Positions 34,222 to 42,197 of a DNA stretch of 44,311 nucleotides are shown here, in pieces (positions within the stretch are counted from its first letter, which is position 1; each line of letters begins with the position of its first letter). Source of the DNA: JACVCK01 sp041940385 (GTDB taxonomy: Bacteria; Planctomycetota; Phycisphaerae; Phycisphaerales; UBA1924); the NCBI GenBank assembly GCA_041940385.1, contig JBGTSD010000014.1:1-44311 (forward strand), given 5' to 3'. The position numbers and the translations under genes were made by a program. The notes under the pieces are model-generated. The model had not been told where the DNA came from and ran no database searches. It saw only the letters and a program-made list of their open reading frames with translations.

Positions 34222-35345
34222 CGCAGACGGCTGACTTTGCGAAGGGGCTGGAGGGGATCATCGCCGGCGAGACGGAGATCTGCTCGATCGAGCAGGACGC
34301 TCTGATCTACCGCGGGTACGAGATCCATGACCTGGCGGAGAACGCGACGTTCGAGGAAGTGGCGCACGTGCTGCTCGTCGGGCACAAGCCCTCGCGCGAG
34401 GAGCTGGCGGCGTTCAAGAAGGAGATCGTGGCGGAGCGTTCGCTGCCGGCCCTGGTCACCGAGGTGATCCAGAAGACGGCGAAGCTGCCGAACACGGTGC
34501 CGATGGACACGCTGCGCTCGGCGGTGAGCGTGCTGGCGCACCTGGACCCCGAGTGCCAGGACAACTCCGCCGCGGCGAACCTGCGCAAGAGCAAGCGTCT
34601 GCTGGCGAAGATCCCGACGATCATCGGGCACATGCAGAACGTGATCGACGGCAAGTCGATCATCGCGCCGGACGCGTCGCTGGACCATGCGGCGAACCTG
34701 CTCTACATGATGACCGGGCGCAAGCCGACGGCGGAGGAGGCGCACATCATCGACGTGTCGCTGACGCTGTACGCGGAGCACGACTACAACGCGAGCACGT
34801 TCACGAGCCGCGTGATCGCGGGCACGCTGAGCGACATGCACGGCGCGGTGACGGGGGCGATCGCGGCCCTGAAGGGCCCGCTGCACGGCGGCGCCAACGA
34901 GGCGGCGATGGAGATGCTGAAGGAAGTCGGCACGCTCGACAACGTGGACAAGTTCATGGCGAACGCGTTCGCGACGAAGCGGAAGATCATGGGCTTCGGG
35001 CATCGCGTCTACAAGAACGGCGACCATCGCGCGGGCATCCTGCACAAGCTGGGGCGCGCGTACGCGGAGAAGAAGGGCGCCGACGCCGTGAAGTGGTTCG
35101 ACATCGGCGAGAAGGCGCAGAAGATCATGCTGGAGCAGAAGAACATCCACCCGAACGTGGACTTCCCCTGCGGCATGACGTACTTCGTGATGGGGATCCC
35201 CGTGCCGCAGTACACGCCGATCTTCGTCGCGGCGCGGATCACGGGCTGGTGTGCGCACATCATGGAGCAGCACGAGAACAACCGGCTGATCCGGCCGCTG
35301 AGCATCTACAAGGGGCCGGCGACGAAGAAGTGGAAGGATTCGTAA
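34218..35345 (+). CDS. prpC: Citrate synthase / 2-methylcitrate synthase
   Basis: A 375-residue short-form citrate synthase. Conserved parts are GLEGIIAGETEICSIEQDAL and IYRGYEIHDLAENATFEEV, the catalytic-His segment GPLHGGANEAAMEM, and GFGHRVYKNGDHRA with the second active-site His; IPVPQYTPIFVAARITGW holds the final helix pair. Position in an operon with prpB makes 2-methylcitrate synthase (propionyl-CoA plus oxaloacetate) the best call, but the sequence alone does not separate it from citrate synthase. AGAGGAAGG provides a ribosome binding site within the preceding frame. A terminator follows about 65 nt after the stop. Confidence 0.9.
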   Translation: MTQTADFAKGLEGIIAGETEICSIEQDALIYRGYEIHDLAENATFEEVAHVLLVGHKPSREELAAFKKEIVAERSLPALVTEVIQKTAKLPNTVPMDTLRSAVSVLAHLDPECQDNSAAANLRKSKRLLAKIPTIIGHMQNVIDGKSIIAPDASLDHAANLLYMMTGRKPTAEEAHIIDVSLTLYAEHDYNASTFTSRVIAGTLSDMHGAVTGAIAALKGPLHGGANEAAMEMLKEVGTLDNVDKFMANAFATKRKIMGFGHRVYKNGDHRAGILHKLGRAYAEKKGADAVKWFDIGEKAQKIMLEQKNIHPNVDFPCGMTYFVMGIPVPQYTPIFVAARITGWCAHIMEQHENNRLIRPLSIYKGPATKKWKDS

Positions 35346-35408
35346 GAGGGGGAGTGAACGCAGCGTTCGCAGAGCGCGCCGAGAGCGCGGAGACGAGACA
35401 AGTCACGA

Positions 35409-35440
35409 GGCCGCGCGATGGTGAATCGCGCGGCCTTTCT
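35409..35440 (+). terminator. Rho-independent terminator of the prpB-prpC operon
   Basis: A 10-bp perfect stem GGCCGCGCGA/TCGCGCGGCC around a 7-nt loop, followed by TTTCTTGTT. Confidence 0.85.
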
Positions 35441-35586
35441 TGTTGGGGCGAGGAGAAGTGAGTGAACGCGAAGGACGCGAAGGACACGAAGAACGGAGAA
35501 TTGAACACAGAGGTCGCAGAGGGGGAAGGGGCAGAGCCTGCGATCTGGGATCTGAGATTTGAGATTTGAGATTTGAGAAATGACAG

Positions 35587-35622
35587 GGCCGCGCGATGGT
35601 GAGTCGCGCGGCCTTGTTCGTT
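35587..35622 (+). terminator. Second, near-identical terminator hairpin
   Basis: The same 10-bp stem with one loop base changed, followed by TTGTTCGTT, 178 nt after the first. Between the two lie GA-rich DNA and a short ATTTGAG tandem repeat (about 35550-35578). No gene lies in 35346-35662. Confidence 0.7.
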
Positions 35623-35662
35623 GGTGAGGGGATGAGTCTCGGCGCGGGCGTGTAGCGCGTCA

Positions 35663-36250
35663 CTACTCGCGGCGGCGTCGCGGGAGGGCGACGAGGCCGG
35701 CGAGTCCGGCGAGGAGCGCGCCGCCCGGCGCGGGGATGTGGGCCGCGTGGACGCGGAAGACCATGTCGTTGTAGTCCATGTCGGAGCTGCTCGAGATGAT
35801 GTCCTCGATGTGGACCTTCTGCGCGAAGGTGTCCACGCCGGCGACGGGCGAGCCGATGGCGAAGAATGTGCTCGTCGAGCCGTCGGTGCGCGTCACCTGG
35901 CCGGTGGGCGCGGCGCTCACGCCGTTCGTGATGCGATAGGCGAAGTGAAGGATGGAGTCGCCGGCGAAGACGTCGGGCAGCGGGACCGTGTAGCCGACGG
36001 TCGTGCCGTGGTTGTGGAAGAGGAACTGGCCGAGGCCGCTCGAGTCGGAGGAGGCGGCGTAGGTGATGACGTCGTCCTTCTCGGCGCCGAGGAAGTAGAG
36101 CGCGCCCTTGGCGCCGGCGGACTGGGAGAGGAACTCCACGGACACGCTGGAGCGGAAGGGGAGGACGACGGGCGAGCCCGGGATGAACGAGGCGTTGGCC
36201 GTCGTCGCGAGGGCGAGGGTCGAAGCGGTGAGCGTGAAGAGCGTGCGCAT
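35663..36250 (-). CDS. Secreted DUF4114-like protein with PEP-CTERM-like tail
   Basis: A 195-residue exported protein with signal peptide MRTLFTLTASTLALATTANA. The mature domain resembles DUF4114: VITYAASSDSSGLGQFLFHN, ILHFAYRITNG and the diagnostic end MDYNDMVFRVHA. The C-terminus is IPAPGGA, a hydrophobic stretch (LLAGLAGLVAL) and PRRRRE. DUF4114 occurs in calcium-binding and PEP-CTERM surface proteins; no ligand is known. GGAGAA precedes the ATG. The frame extends upstream, but the signal peptide fixes the start. It is transcribed away from mccB. Confidence 0.8.
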   Translation of the reverse strand: MRTLFTLTASTLALATTANASFIPGSPVVLPFRSSVSVEFLSQSAGAKGALYFLGAEKDDVITYAASSDSSGLGQFLFHNHGTTVGYTVPLPDVFAGDSILHFAYRITNGVSAAPTGQVTRTDGSTSTFFAIGSPVAGVDTFAQKVHIEDIISSSSDMDYNDMVFRVHAAHIPAPGGALLAGLAGLVALPRRRRE

Positions 36251-36599
36251 CGTGAGGTTCTCCGGCTGTGCGAACACAGGGTGGGCAAACTCGAAAGGAG
36301 CCCGGGCGTGCGTCGGATGCCCCCGCCCGGGGCGCCGCGTCGTCGTGGCCCCTGCGAAGGCCCGCCACGGCGGTCGACACGGGGAATGTGGGAAATGCGC
36401 CGCGGGGGGCAACGCGATGGCGCGGGTCCATTCGCGCTTATCCGCGGGGCGCGGATAAAAGCGTGGCTGGTCGCGGATCGCGGCTTCCGGGGGTTGGGGT
36501 TGTGCGGGCGGGGGGCGTGATGGGACGTGGTGCTACAGTGGCGGTCCGCGTCGGCAGGGCGCCGCGCGATGGGATGGGTGGGTGCAGCGCGAGCGAGTC
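36251..36599. other. Intergenic region between the DUF4114 and mccB genes
   Basis: No gene or clear repeat seen. TACAGT at 36534-36539 is a possible -10 box for mccB with no obvious -35. A GTG at 36582, in frame with mccB, is an alternative start. Confidence 0.35.
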
Positions 36600-38240
36600 A
36601 TGAGCGTGACGAAGACAGGCGGAGCGTCGGCGGGCGGGGTGACGATCAATCGACTGCGCGAGCTGAACGAGGAGTTCCAGCAGCAGGAGAAGCAGATCCG
36701 CCTGGGGGGCGGTCTGAAGGCGATCGATCGCCAGCACGAGAAGGGCCGGCTGACGGCGCGCGAGCGCGTGGACAAGCTGCTCGATGATCCGAAGAATTTC
36801 TTCGAGATCGGGCTGTGGTCGGCGTGGGGGATGTACGAGGAGCACGGCGGCGCCCCCGGAGCGGGCGTGGTGACGGGCGTGGGCCCGGTCGAGGGGCGCG
36901 AGTGCATGATCATCGCGAACGACGCGACGGTGAAGGCCGGCGCGTTCTTCCCGATGACGTGCAAGAAGATCATCCGCGCGCAGATGGTGGCGCAGATGGC
37001 GCGCCTGCCGCTTCTGTATCTGGTGGACTCCGCGGGCGTCTTCCTGCCGCTGCAGGAGGATGTGTTCCCCGACACCGACGACTTTGGGCGCATCTTCCGC
37101 AACAACGCGGTGTTCAGCGCCGAGGGCATCCCGCAGATCGCGGCGATCATGGGCTTCTGCGTCGCGGGCGGCGCGTACCTGCCGGTGCTGTGCGACACGC
37201 TCTTGATGACGGAGGGGAGCGGGCTGTATCTGGCGGGGCCGGCGCTGGTGAAGGCCGCGATCGGTCAGACGGTGACGGACGAGGACCTGGGCGGCGCGCT
37301 GATGCACGCGAGCGTGTCGGGCACGGTGGACTTCAGGGAGAAGGACGACGAGGCGTGCATCGCGCGGATTCGGTCGATTCTGAAGAAGGCATCAAGGCAT
37401 CAAGGCAGTGAGGCATCGAGGGGGGCGGACCCGGAGCGGAGCGCTGAGGACGTCTACTCGATCTTCACCGACAAGATGGGCGGGCAGTACGACACACGCG
37501 AGATCTTGAAGTGCATCGTCGATGCGGGCTCGATGGACGAGTACCGCGCCGAGTACGGCGGGACGGTCGTGTGCGCGTACGCGACGATCGACGGGCGGGC
37601 CTGCGGCATCGTGGCGAACCAGAAGAAGGTCGTGAAGCCGGCGGAGGGCGGGATCCAGATCGGCGGCGTGATCTACCACGACTCGGCGGACAAGGCGGCG
37701 CGGTTCATCATGGACTGCAACCAGAAGAAGCTTCCGATCGTGTTCGTGCACGACACGACGGGCTTTATGGTCGGCAAGGAGAGCGAGCAGCACGGCATCA
37801 TCCGCGCGGGCGCGAAGATGGTGAACGCGATGGCGAACTGCGTGGTGCCGAAGATCGCGCTGATCATCGGCGGCTCGTACGGCGCGGGGAACTACGCGAT
37901 GTGCGGGCGGGCGTTCGATCCGTTCCTGTCGCTGGCGTGGCCGGGGAGCAAGTGCTCGGTGATGGGCGCGGCACAGGCGACGGGGGTGCTGGCGATGATC
38001 GAGCAGAAGAGCCGCGAGCGCAAGGGTGAGGAGATCGACGAGCAGACGCGCCAGCAGATCCTCAAGGCCGTGCACGATTCGTACACGGAGCAGCAGGACA
38101 TCCGTCACGGCGCGGCGAGGGGGTGGCTGGACCGGGTGATCCAGCCGCAGAACACGCGGCGGGAGCTGGCGACGGCGCTGAAGCTGACGGAGGGGTGGGA
38201 TTTCGATCGTCCGTTCCGGACGGGGGTTTTGCAGACCTGA
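36600..38240 (+). CDS. Acyl-CoA carboxylase carboxyltransferase subunit (methylcrotonyl-CoA carboxylase beta type)
   Basis: A 546-residue biotin-dependent carboxyltransferase. The N-half has QHEKGRLTARERVDKLLDDP, GVVTGVGPVEGRECMIIAND and LLYLVDSAGVFLPLQEDVFP followed by IFRNNAVFSAEGIPQIAAIM, the arrangement of methylcrotonyl-CoA carboxylase beta (AccD/MccB). The C-half has IFVHDTTGFMVGKESE (as IVFVHDTTGFM), LIIGGSYGAGNYAMCGRAFD and FLSLAWPGSKCSVMGAAQAT. It would carboxylate methylcrotonyl-CoA in leucine breakdown; the biotin carboxylase subunit is not in the window. The linker between halves (from residue 264) is made of an 8-bp satellite (37388-37420) translated ASRHQGSEASRG. The start chosen is the ATG at 36600. 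Confidence 0.88.
   Translation: MSVTKTGGASAGGVTINRLRELNEEFQQQEKQIRLGGGLKAIDRQHEKGRLTARERVDKLLDDPKNFFEIGLWSAWGMYEEHGGAPGAGVVTGVGPVEGRECMIIANDATVKAGAFFPMTCKKIIRAQMVAQMARLPLLYLVDSAGVFLPLQEDVFPDTDDFGRIFRNNAVFSAEGIPQIAAIMGFCVAGGAYLPVLCDTLLMTEGSGLYLAGPALVKAAIGQTVTDEDLGGALMHASVSGTVDFREKDDEACIARIRSILKKASRHQGSEASRGADPERSAEDVYSIFTDKMGGQYDTREILKCIVDAGSMDEYRAEYGGTVVCAYATIDGRACGIVANQKKVVKPAEGGIQIGGVIYHDSADKAARFIMDCNQKKLPIVFVHDTTGFMVGKESEQHGIIRAGAKMVNAMANCVVPKIALIIGGSYGAGNYAMCGRAFDPFLSLAWPGSKCSVMGAAQATGVLAMIEQKSRERKGEEIDEQTRQQILKAVHDSYTEQQDIRHGAARGWLDRVIQPQNTRRELATALKLTEGWDFDRPFRTGVLQT
37388..37420 (+). repeat. 8-bp satellite within the carboxyltransferase gene
   Basis: Four units of GGCATCAA/GGCATCGA, the third decayed (GGCAGTGA). 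It falls in the inter-domain linker, where extra residues are tolerated, and keeps the reading frame. Confidence 0.85.
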
Positions 38241-38319
38241 GGGGGCTGATCCAATAGGGAATCCCGGGTCAGATTAAAGGGGTCATAACCGGTCGCGCCG
38301 ATATCAAGCGGGGAATCGC

Positions 38320-38348
38320 TTGTCCACCCCCCATACGACTCATATGAT
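38320..38348 (+). promoter_or_regulatory. Sigma-70 promoter of the HEPN-like gene pair
   Basis: TTGTCC (38320-38325) and TATGAT (38343-38348) with a 17-nt spacer, the best consensus match in the window. The predicted start leaves a leader of about 37 nt before the ATG at 38392. Confidence 0.6.
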
Positions 38349-38391
38349 GTAATCAGAGCCTGCGGGTTGCGGGCCATGATCGGGACACTAG

Positions 38392-38877
38392 ATGGGCAAT
38401 TCGGTAGATAAGCGCGAAGCGCCGATCGGACTGCGTCACGACGGTGAGCGGCAGGTTGTGGTTACCCCATCAACGATGGACCGCTTTGTGCTTGCCCAAG
38501 CGGACGCAGTCCGCGCTTGCGTGAACCAGGCTCAGAGTTCCGCGTTTCAAGCTCTCCTGCGAGAGAAGCTCAATCGTCTGCGAACAACGGTCGCCACCTG
38601 GTGTGCCAGCAAAGACGATGTCGTGCGTGCGTATTTCGGTCATCGTGAGAGCGATCGTTGGCTGCTGGTAATTCTTCTCCAACGACCGGATCACGCATTT
38701 GACCTCGATGATGCTGTAACCGAGCTCGATCTTCAACTTTCGCGGGATGTGCCAGAGTTTCCAACGTCGTTGCTTACGCTTCCTGCCGATCGTCCGGAAG
38801 CGCTCGAGGCTTTTCTCGATGTCGAGGACGCGGTAGAGGTCTATGCCAGCTCTCGCGGATCATCGGGCGGCCGCTAA
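38392..38877 (+). CDS. Hypothetical partner protein of the HEPN-like gene
   Basis: A 161-residue protein of unrecognised family. The N-terminal half is helical (AQADAVRACVNQAQ, FQALLREKLNRL); the C-terminal half reads like an alpha/beta domain (RWLLVILLQRPDHAFDLDDA, then LTLPADRPEALEAFLDVEDA). Its last 35 nt overlap the next gene, as in toxin-antitoxin or two-protein modules. GC content is lower than in the neighbours. The start could also be the Met at about 38476. It could be an antitoxin-like partner, but no sequence signature proves this. Confidence 0.5.
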   Translation: MGNSVDKREAPIGLRHDGERQVVVTPSTMDRFVLAQADAVRACVNQAQSSAFQALLREKLNRLRTTVATWCASKDDVVRAYFGHRESDRWLLVILLQRPDHAFDLDDAVTELDLQLSRDVPEFPTSLLTLPADRPEALEAFLDVEDAVEVYASSRGSSGGR

Positions 38878-39271
38878 GCGGTTTCGCGCCCTTTATGACG
38901 CAATTCCGCCGGAACACGTCGAGGGGCGGGTGCTGGCACTGTTCTATTCCGCCTTGCATCTTGTTGAAGCTGTCGCTGCGTCCGAGGGCAAGCACAACAG
39001 AGATCATTCTCGGCGCGAGGTCTTCCTAAAGCGCGATCACGTCGCGATGTGGAAGCATTATCGTCCGCTGCATGAGGCTTCTGAGAAGGTTCGCTACCTC
39101 GCGGGGGGACAGATCGGCATGACAGCCGAACAAGTCGAGCATCAGCTTCGACGTAAGAATCTCCGGGCATTCGAGTTGTGGTCGGCGAAGGTCCTTGGAG
39201 ACGAACCGGAGTTGCAGACTCTTGAGAAGAAGCTGCCGCCCGCCGCGCTGCCCATTTCCTCCAGTGACTAG
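38843..39271 (+). CDS. HEPN-like domain protein
   Basis: A 142-residue helical protein. ALFYSALHLVEAVAASEGKH, then RDHSRREVFLK, then YRPLHEASEKVRYLAGG, match a group of small uncharacterised HEPN-superfamily proteins (a FYxALHxxxA helix followed by an H/R-rich turn and an RY motif). HEPN proteins are often RNases in toxin-antitoxin or defence modules, but the canonical RxxxxH RNase motif is not clear here. GAGGT lies 3 nt before the ATG. Overlap with the upstream gene implies coupled translation. Confidence 0.5.
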   Translation: MPALADHRAAAKRFRALYDAIPPEHVEGRVLALFYSALHLVEAVAASEGKHNRDHSRREVFLKRDHVAMWKHYRPLHEASEKVRYLAGGQIGMTAEQVEHQLRRKNLRAFELWSAKVLGDEPELQTLEKKLPPAALPISSSD

Positions 39272-39279
39272 CCCTGAAC

Positions 39280-39654
39280 TCACCTCTTCCCCACCGCTTC
39301 CGCCAAGCGCACCACCGCCGCCTCGACGCGCTTGAGCTCGCGCATCGAGGACGTGTGCAGCATGTCCATCCACGCCCAGATCTTCACGGCGGCGACGGCC
39401 TGCATGCTGAAGAGGAAGCCCGCGGCCCAGGCGATCTGGGCGTGGGTGCTGTCGACGCCGAAGAAGTTGATGGCGCAGACGATGGCGACGATGAACCAGA
39501 GCAGGGACAGCGTCCAGGTGATGATCGTGAGCCACCAGCGCCGCGTGTGGAAGGTCGCGACGGCCATCTCGATGATGGATTCGTCGCTCTTCTCGCCGGT
39601 GAGTTCGTCGCGCAGGGCGTCGAGGACTTTGCGGAGTTCATCGTACGAGTTCAT
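39280..39654 (-). CDS. DUF6768-like membrane protein linked to an ECF sigma factor
   Basis: A 124-residue protein with two membrane spans (WWLTIITWTLSLLWFIVAIV and AWAAGFLFSMQAVAAVKIWA) and a C-terminal helix MRELKRVEAAVVRLAEAV. The KIWAWMDMLHTSSMRELKR pattern and the position directly after a sigma factor fit the DUF6768 group of planctomycete sigma-associated proteins. It may act as a membrane regulator of the sigma factor (inference). Its ATG overlaps the sigma stop codon (ATGA). Confidence 0.65.
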   Translation of the reverse strand: MNSYDELRKVLDALRDELTGEKSDESIIEMAVATFHTRRWWLTIITWTLSLLWFIVAIVCAINFFGVDSTHAQIAWAAGFLFSMQAVAAVKIWAWMDMLHTSSMRELKRVEAAVVRLAEAVGKR

Positions 39655-40214
39655 GATTCGATCCTTTCGGGGAGCGCGGCGCGGAGTTTTTCGCGCGCGT
39701 GGTGCAGTCGGGACTTGACGGTGCCGGGAGGGATGTCGAGGGCCGCGGCGATGTCGGCGATGGAGAGGCCTTCGGCGTAGTGGAGCGCGACGACGGTCGC
39801 GTGGTCCCCTGGAAGAGCGCGGAGCGCGGCGCGGAGGGCGCCGGCGGAGGAGTTGTTCTCGGGCAGCGCGTCGGCGGCGCGCTGTGCGGCGAGCGCTTCG
39901 GCGTGGAGGCGGGGCCAGGCGCGCCGGCGACGGACGCGGCCGCGGGTCCAGTCGGCGGCCTTGTTCGCCACGATGCGCAGCGCGAAGGCGTGGAAGGCGC
40001 GGGGGTCCTTGAGTCGATGGATGCGCCGGACGATGGCGAGCCAGGATTCCTGCGCCACGTCGGCGGCTGCGTCAGCGTCGTCGGTGAGTCGCAGCGCGTG
40101 GCGGAGGACGAGCCCCTGGTTGCGCGCCACGAGGAGGGCGAGGGAGGCCTCGTCTCCGGATTGGGCCCGGAGGACGAGCCATTCGTCGGTGATGTGTTGG
40201 GACGCGCGGAGCAC
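39651..40214 (-). CDS. ECF-type RNA polymerase sigma factor
   Basis: A 187-residue sigma-70 family protein. Region 2 includes LLVARNQGLVLRHALRLTDD, ADVAQESWLAIVRRIHRLKD and HAFALRIVANKAADWTRG; region 4 includes ALRALPGDHATVVALHYAEG and the helix-turn-helix ADIAAALDIPPGTVKSRLHH. Region 3 is absent, as expected for ECF factors. It directs polymerase to a small stress or envelope regulon; the targets are unknown. The start is GTG; the upstream region has no clear Shine-Dalgarno sequence, so it is uncertain by a few codons. Divergent from the hybrid kinase. Confidence 0.9.
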   Translation of the reverse strand: MLRASQHITDEWLVLRAQSGDEASLALLVARNQGLVLRHALRLTDDADAAADVAQESWLAIVRRIHRLKDPRAFHAFALRIVANKAADWTRGRVRRRRAWPRLHAEALAAQRAADALPENNSSAGALRAALRALPGDHATVVALHYAEGLSIADIAAALDIPPGTVKSRLHHAREKLRAALPERIES

Positions 40215-40463
40215 AGGGAACAGGGTCGCTCGAAGGGGCCGACCGGTTCAACGTCGGCCGAAAACGTCCGAGATCGTGCTCAACCCTTTCGGAGGGGGGC
40301 CGGAACGGGGGACGCGCCGCGGGGGTTTGTTCGTCATAGACGGGCATTTGCCGCGAGGGGAGGCCCTTGCCGCGAGAGGATGCGGATTGGATCGTCGATA
40401 TCGATGCTCGGCCCGGCGGCCAATGGTTGTCCGGCGGGCCAAGGTGCTTTCGGTGGAGCAGCG

Positions 40464-42167
40464 ATGTCCATCCCCCTTCGTCGGCACGAGGCCCAGCGCC
40501 TGGATGCGCTGTGCGAGTGCGACATCCTCGAGACGGACCCGGAATCCTCCTTCGACGACCTGGCGCGCCTCGCGGCGCAGGTCTGCGAGGCGCCGATGGC
40601 GGCGGTGAGTCTGGTCGCGGCGACGCGTCAGTGGTTCAAGGCGCGCGTCGGGCTCGAGATGCACGGCTCGGCGAGAGACGTCTCCTTCTGTGCGCACGTC
40701 GTCGCGTCCGGCGACACGATGGTGATCGCGGATGCGCGCCAGGACGAGCGATTCCGTGACAACCCGTTCGTGACGGGCACGATGGCCGTGCGGCTCTACG
40801 CCGCGGCGCCGCTGACGACGGCGGACGGCCACGTCCTCGGCACGCTCTGCGTGATGGACCGTCGGGCGCGGGCGCTCGACCAAGGCCAGGTGCGGGCGCT
40901 CGAGACGCTGGCGCGGCAGGTGACGGCGCAGCTCGAGACACGGCGGATGATCCGCGAACTCGAGCGGACGCAGGAAGAACTCCAGAAGGCGCGGCGCCTC
41001 GCGGACAGCGCGAACCTCGCGAAGAGCGAGTTCCTCGCGAACATGAGCCACGAGATGCGCACGCCGCTGACGGCGATCCTCGGCTTCGCCGACCTGATCG
41101 CCTCGAACGAGCTGTCGGGCGAGGCGGAGGCGGAAGGCCTGCGCTCCATTCGGCGCAGCGGCGAGCACCTCCTGGCGCTGATCAACGATCTGCTGGACCT
41201 GGCGAAGGTCGAGTCCGGCGAGGTGACGCTGGAGCGTGCGCCGTTCTCGGTCTGGGACGTGGTGCGCGATGCGGGCGCGCTGGTGCGGGTGCGGGCGGAG
41301 CAGAAGGGCCTGGCCCTGCTGCTCGAGCGCGCCGACGACGTGCCCGAGTTCACGATGGGCGACGCGACGCGCGTCCGCCAGGTGCTCGCGAACCTCCTCG
41401 ACAACGCGGTGAAGTTCACGGACCGCGGGTCGGTGCACGTGGGCGTGCGCGGCGTGGCGGGGCGCGTGGTCTTCGTCGTCACCGACACCGGGATGGGCAT
41501 GTCGAGCGACCAGCTCGACCGGTTGTTCAAGCCGTTCGCGCAGGGCGAAACGGGCTTTGCGCGCCGGTTCGGCGGCGCGGGGCTCGGGCTCTCCATGGCG
41601 CGCCGGCTCGTCGAGTCGATGGGCGGCGTGATGGAGGTCGAGAGCAGCGCCGGGCGCGGCAGCGTGTTCACCGTGACGATCCCCCTGGAGCCCGTCGCGG
41701 CGCCGGCGTCGGTGACGGTCGGCGCGCCGACGCCGCACCGGCTGGACGGCGTGCGCATCCTCGTGGCCGAGGACGGCGACGACAATCTTCATCTCCTCCG
41801 GCACGTGCTTAACGGCGCGGGCGCGGCGGTGATCGCGGCGCGGGACGGCGACGAGGCCGTCCGGGCGGCGCTGGAGGCGCAGCGCGAGTGCCGCGCGTTC
41901 GATGTGATCCTCATGGACGTCCAGATGCCGCGGACCGACGGGTGCGTCGCGACGCGCCGGCTCCGGGCCGAGGGGTACACCGGCGCGATCATCGCGCTCA
42001 CGGCGCACGCAATGCAGGACGATCGCGAGCGCTGCCTCGAATGCGGCTTCGACGACTACGCGACCAAGCCCATCGAGCGTGCGAGCCTGCTGGCCCGCTG
42101 CGCCGCGTGGGCGAAGGGCGGTCGATTCAGCGCGCCGGAGCCGTCGGCCCGATCGATCGCGGCGTAG
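40464..42167 (+). CDS. Soluble hybrid histidine kinase: GAF-HisKA-HATPase-REC
   Basis: A 567-residue cytoplasmic sensor without membrane spans. Order: GAF domain (about 10-160, with DDLARLAAQVCEAPMAAVSL and APLTTADGHVLGTLCVMD), a short coiled coil, HisKA box SEFLANMSHEMRTPLTAILG with His196, HATPase_c (VRQVLANLLDNAVKFTDRGS, VTDTGMGMSSDQLDRLFKPF, GGAGLGLSMARRLVESMGG), and a C-terminal receiver with Asp485 in VILMDVQMPRTDG and Lys in ATKPIE. This is the phosphorelay type; the phosphotransfer partner is not in the window. GGTGGAG precedes the ATG. The frame is open for 255 codons upstream, but that part is antisense to the sigma factor. Confidence 0.93.
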   Translation: MSIPLRRHEAQRLDALCECDILETDPESSFDDLARLAAQVCEAPMAAVSLVAATRQWFKARVGLEMHGSARDVSFCAHVVASGDTMVIADARQDERFRDNPFVTGTMAVRLYAAAPLTTADGHVLGTLCVMDRRARALDQGQVRALETLARQVTAQLETRRMIRELERTQEELQKARRLADSANLAKSEFLANMSHEMRTPLTAILGFADLIASNELSGEAEAEGLRSIRRSGEHLLALINDLLDLAKVESGEVTLERAPFSVWDVVRDAGALVRVRAEQKGLALLLERADDVPEFTMGDATRVRQVLANLLDNAVKFTDRGSVHVGVRGVAGRVVFVVTDTGMGMSSDQLDRLFKPFAQGETGFARRFGGAGLGLSMARRLVESMGGVMEVESSAGRGSVFTVTIPLEPVAAPASVTVGAPTPHRLDGVRILVAEDGDDNLHLLRHVLNGAGAAVIAARDGDEAVRAALEAQRECRAFDVILMDVQMPRTDGCVATRRLRAEGYTGAIIALTAHAMQDDRERCLECGFDDYATKPIERASLLARCAAWAKGGRFSAPEPSARSIAA

Positions 42168-42183
42168 GCGGACGCGCCGCCGC

Positions 42184-42189
42184 TACCAT
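42184..42189 (+). promoter_or_regulatory. Putative -10 box (TACCAT) of mvaB
   Basis: TACCAT ends 8 nt before the ATG at 42198; no Shine-Dalgarno sequence lies between. Confidence 0.35.
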
Positions 42190-42197
42190 CTGCGGCG

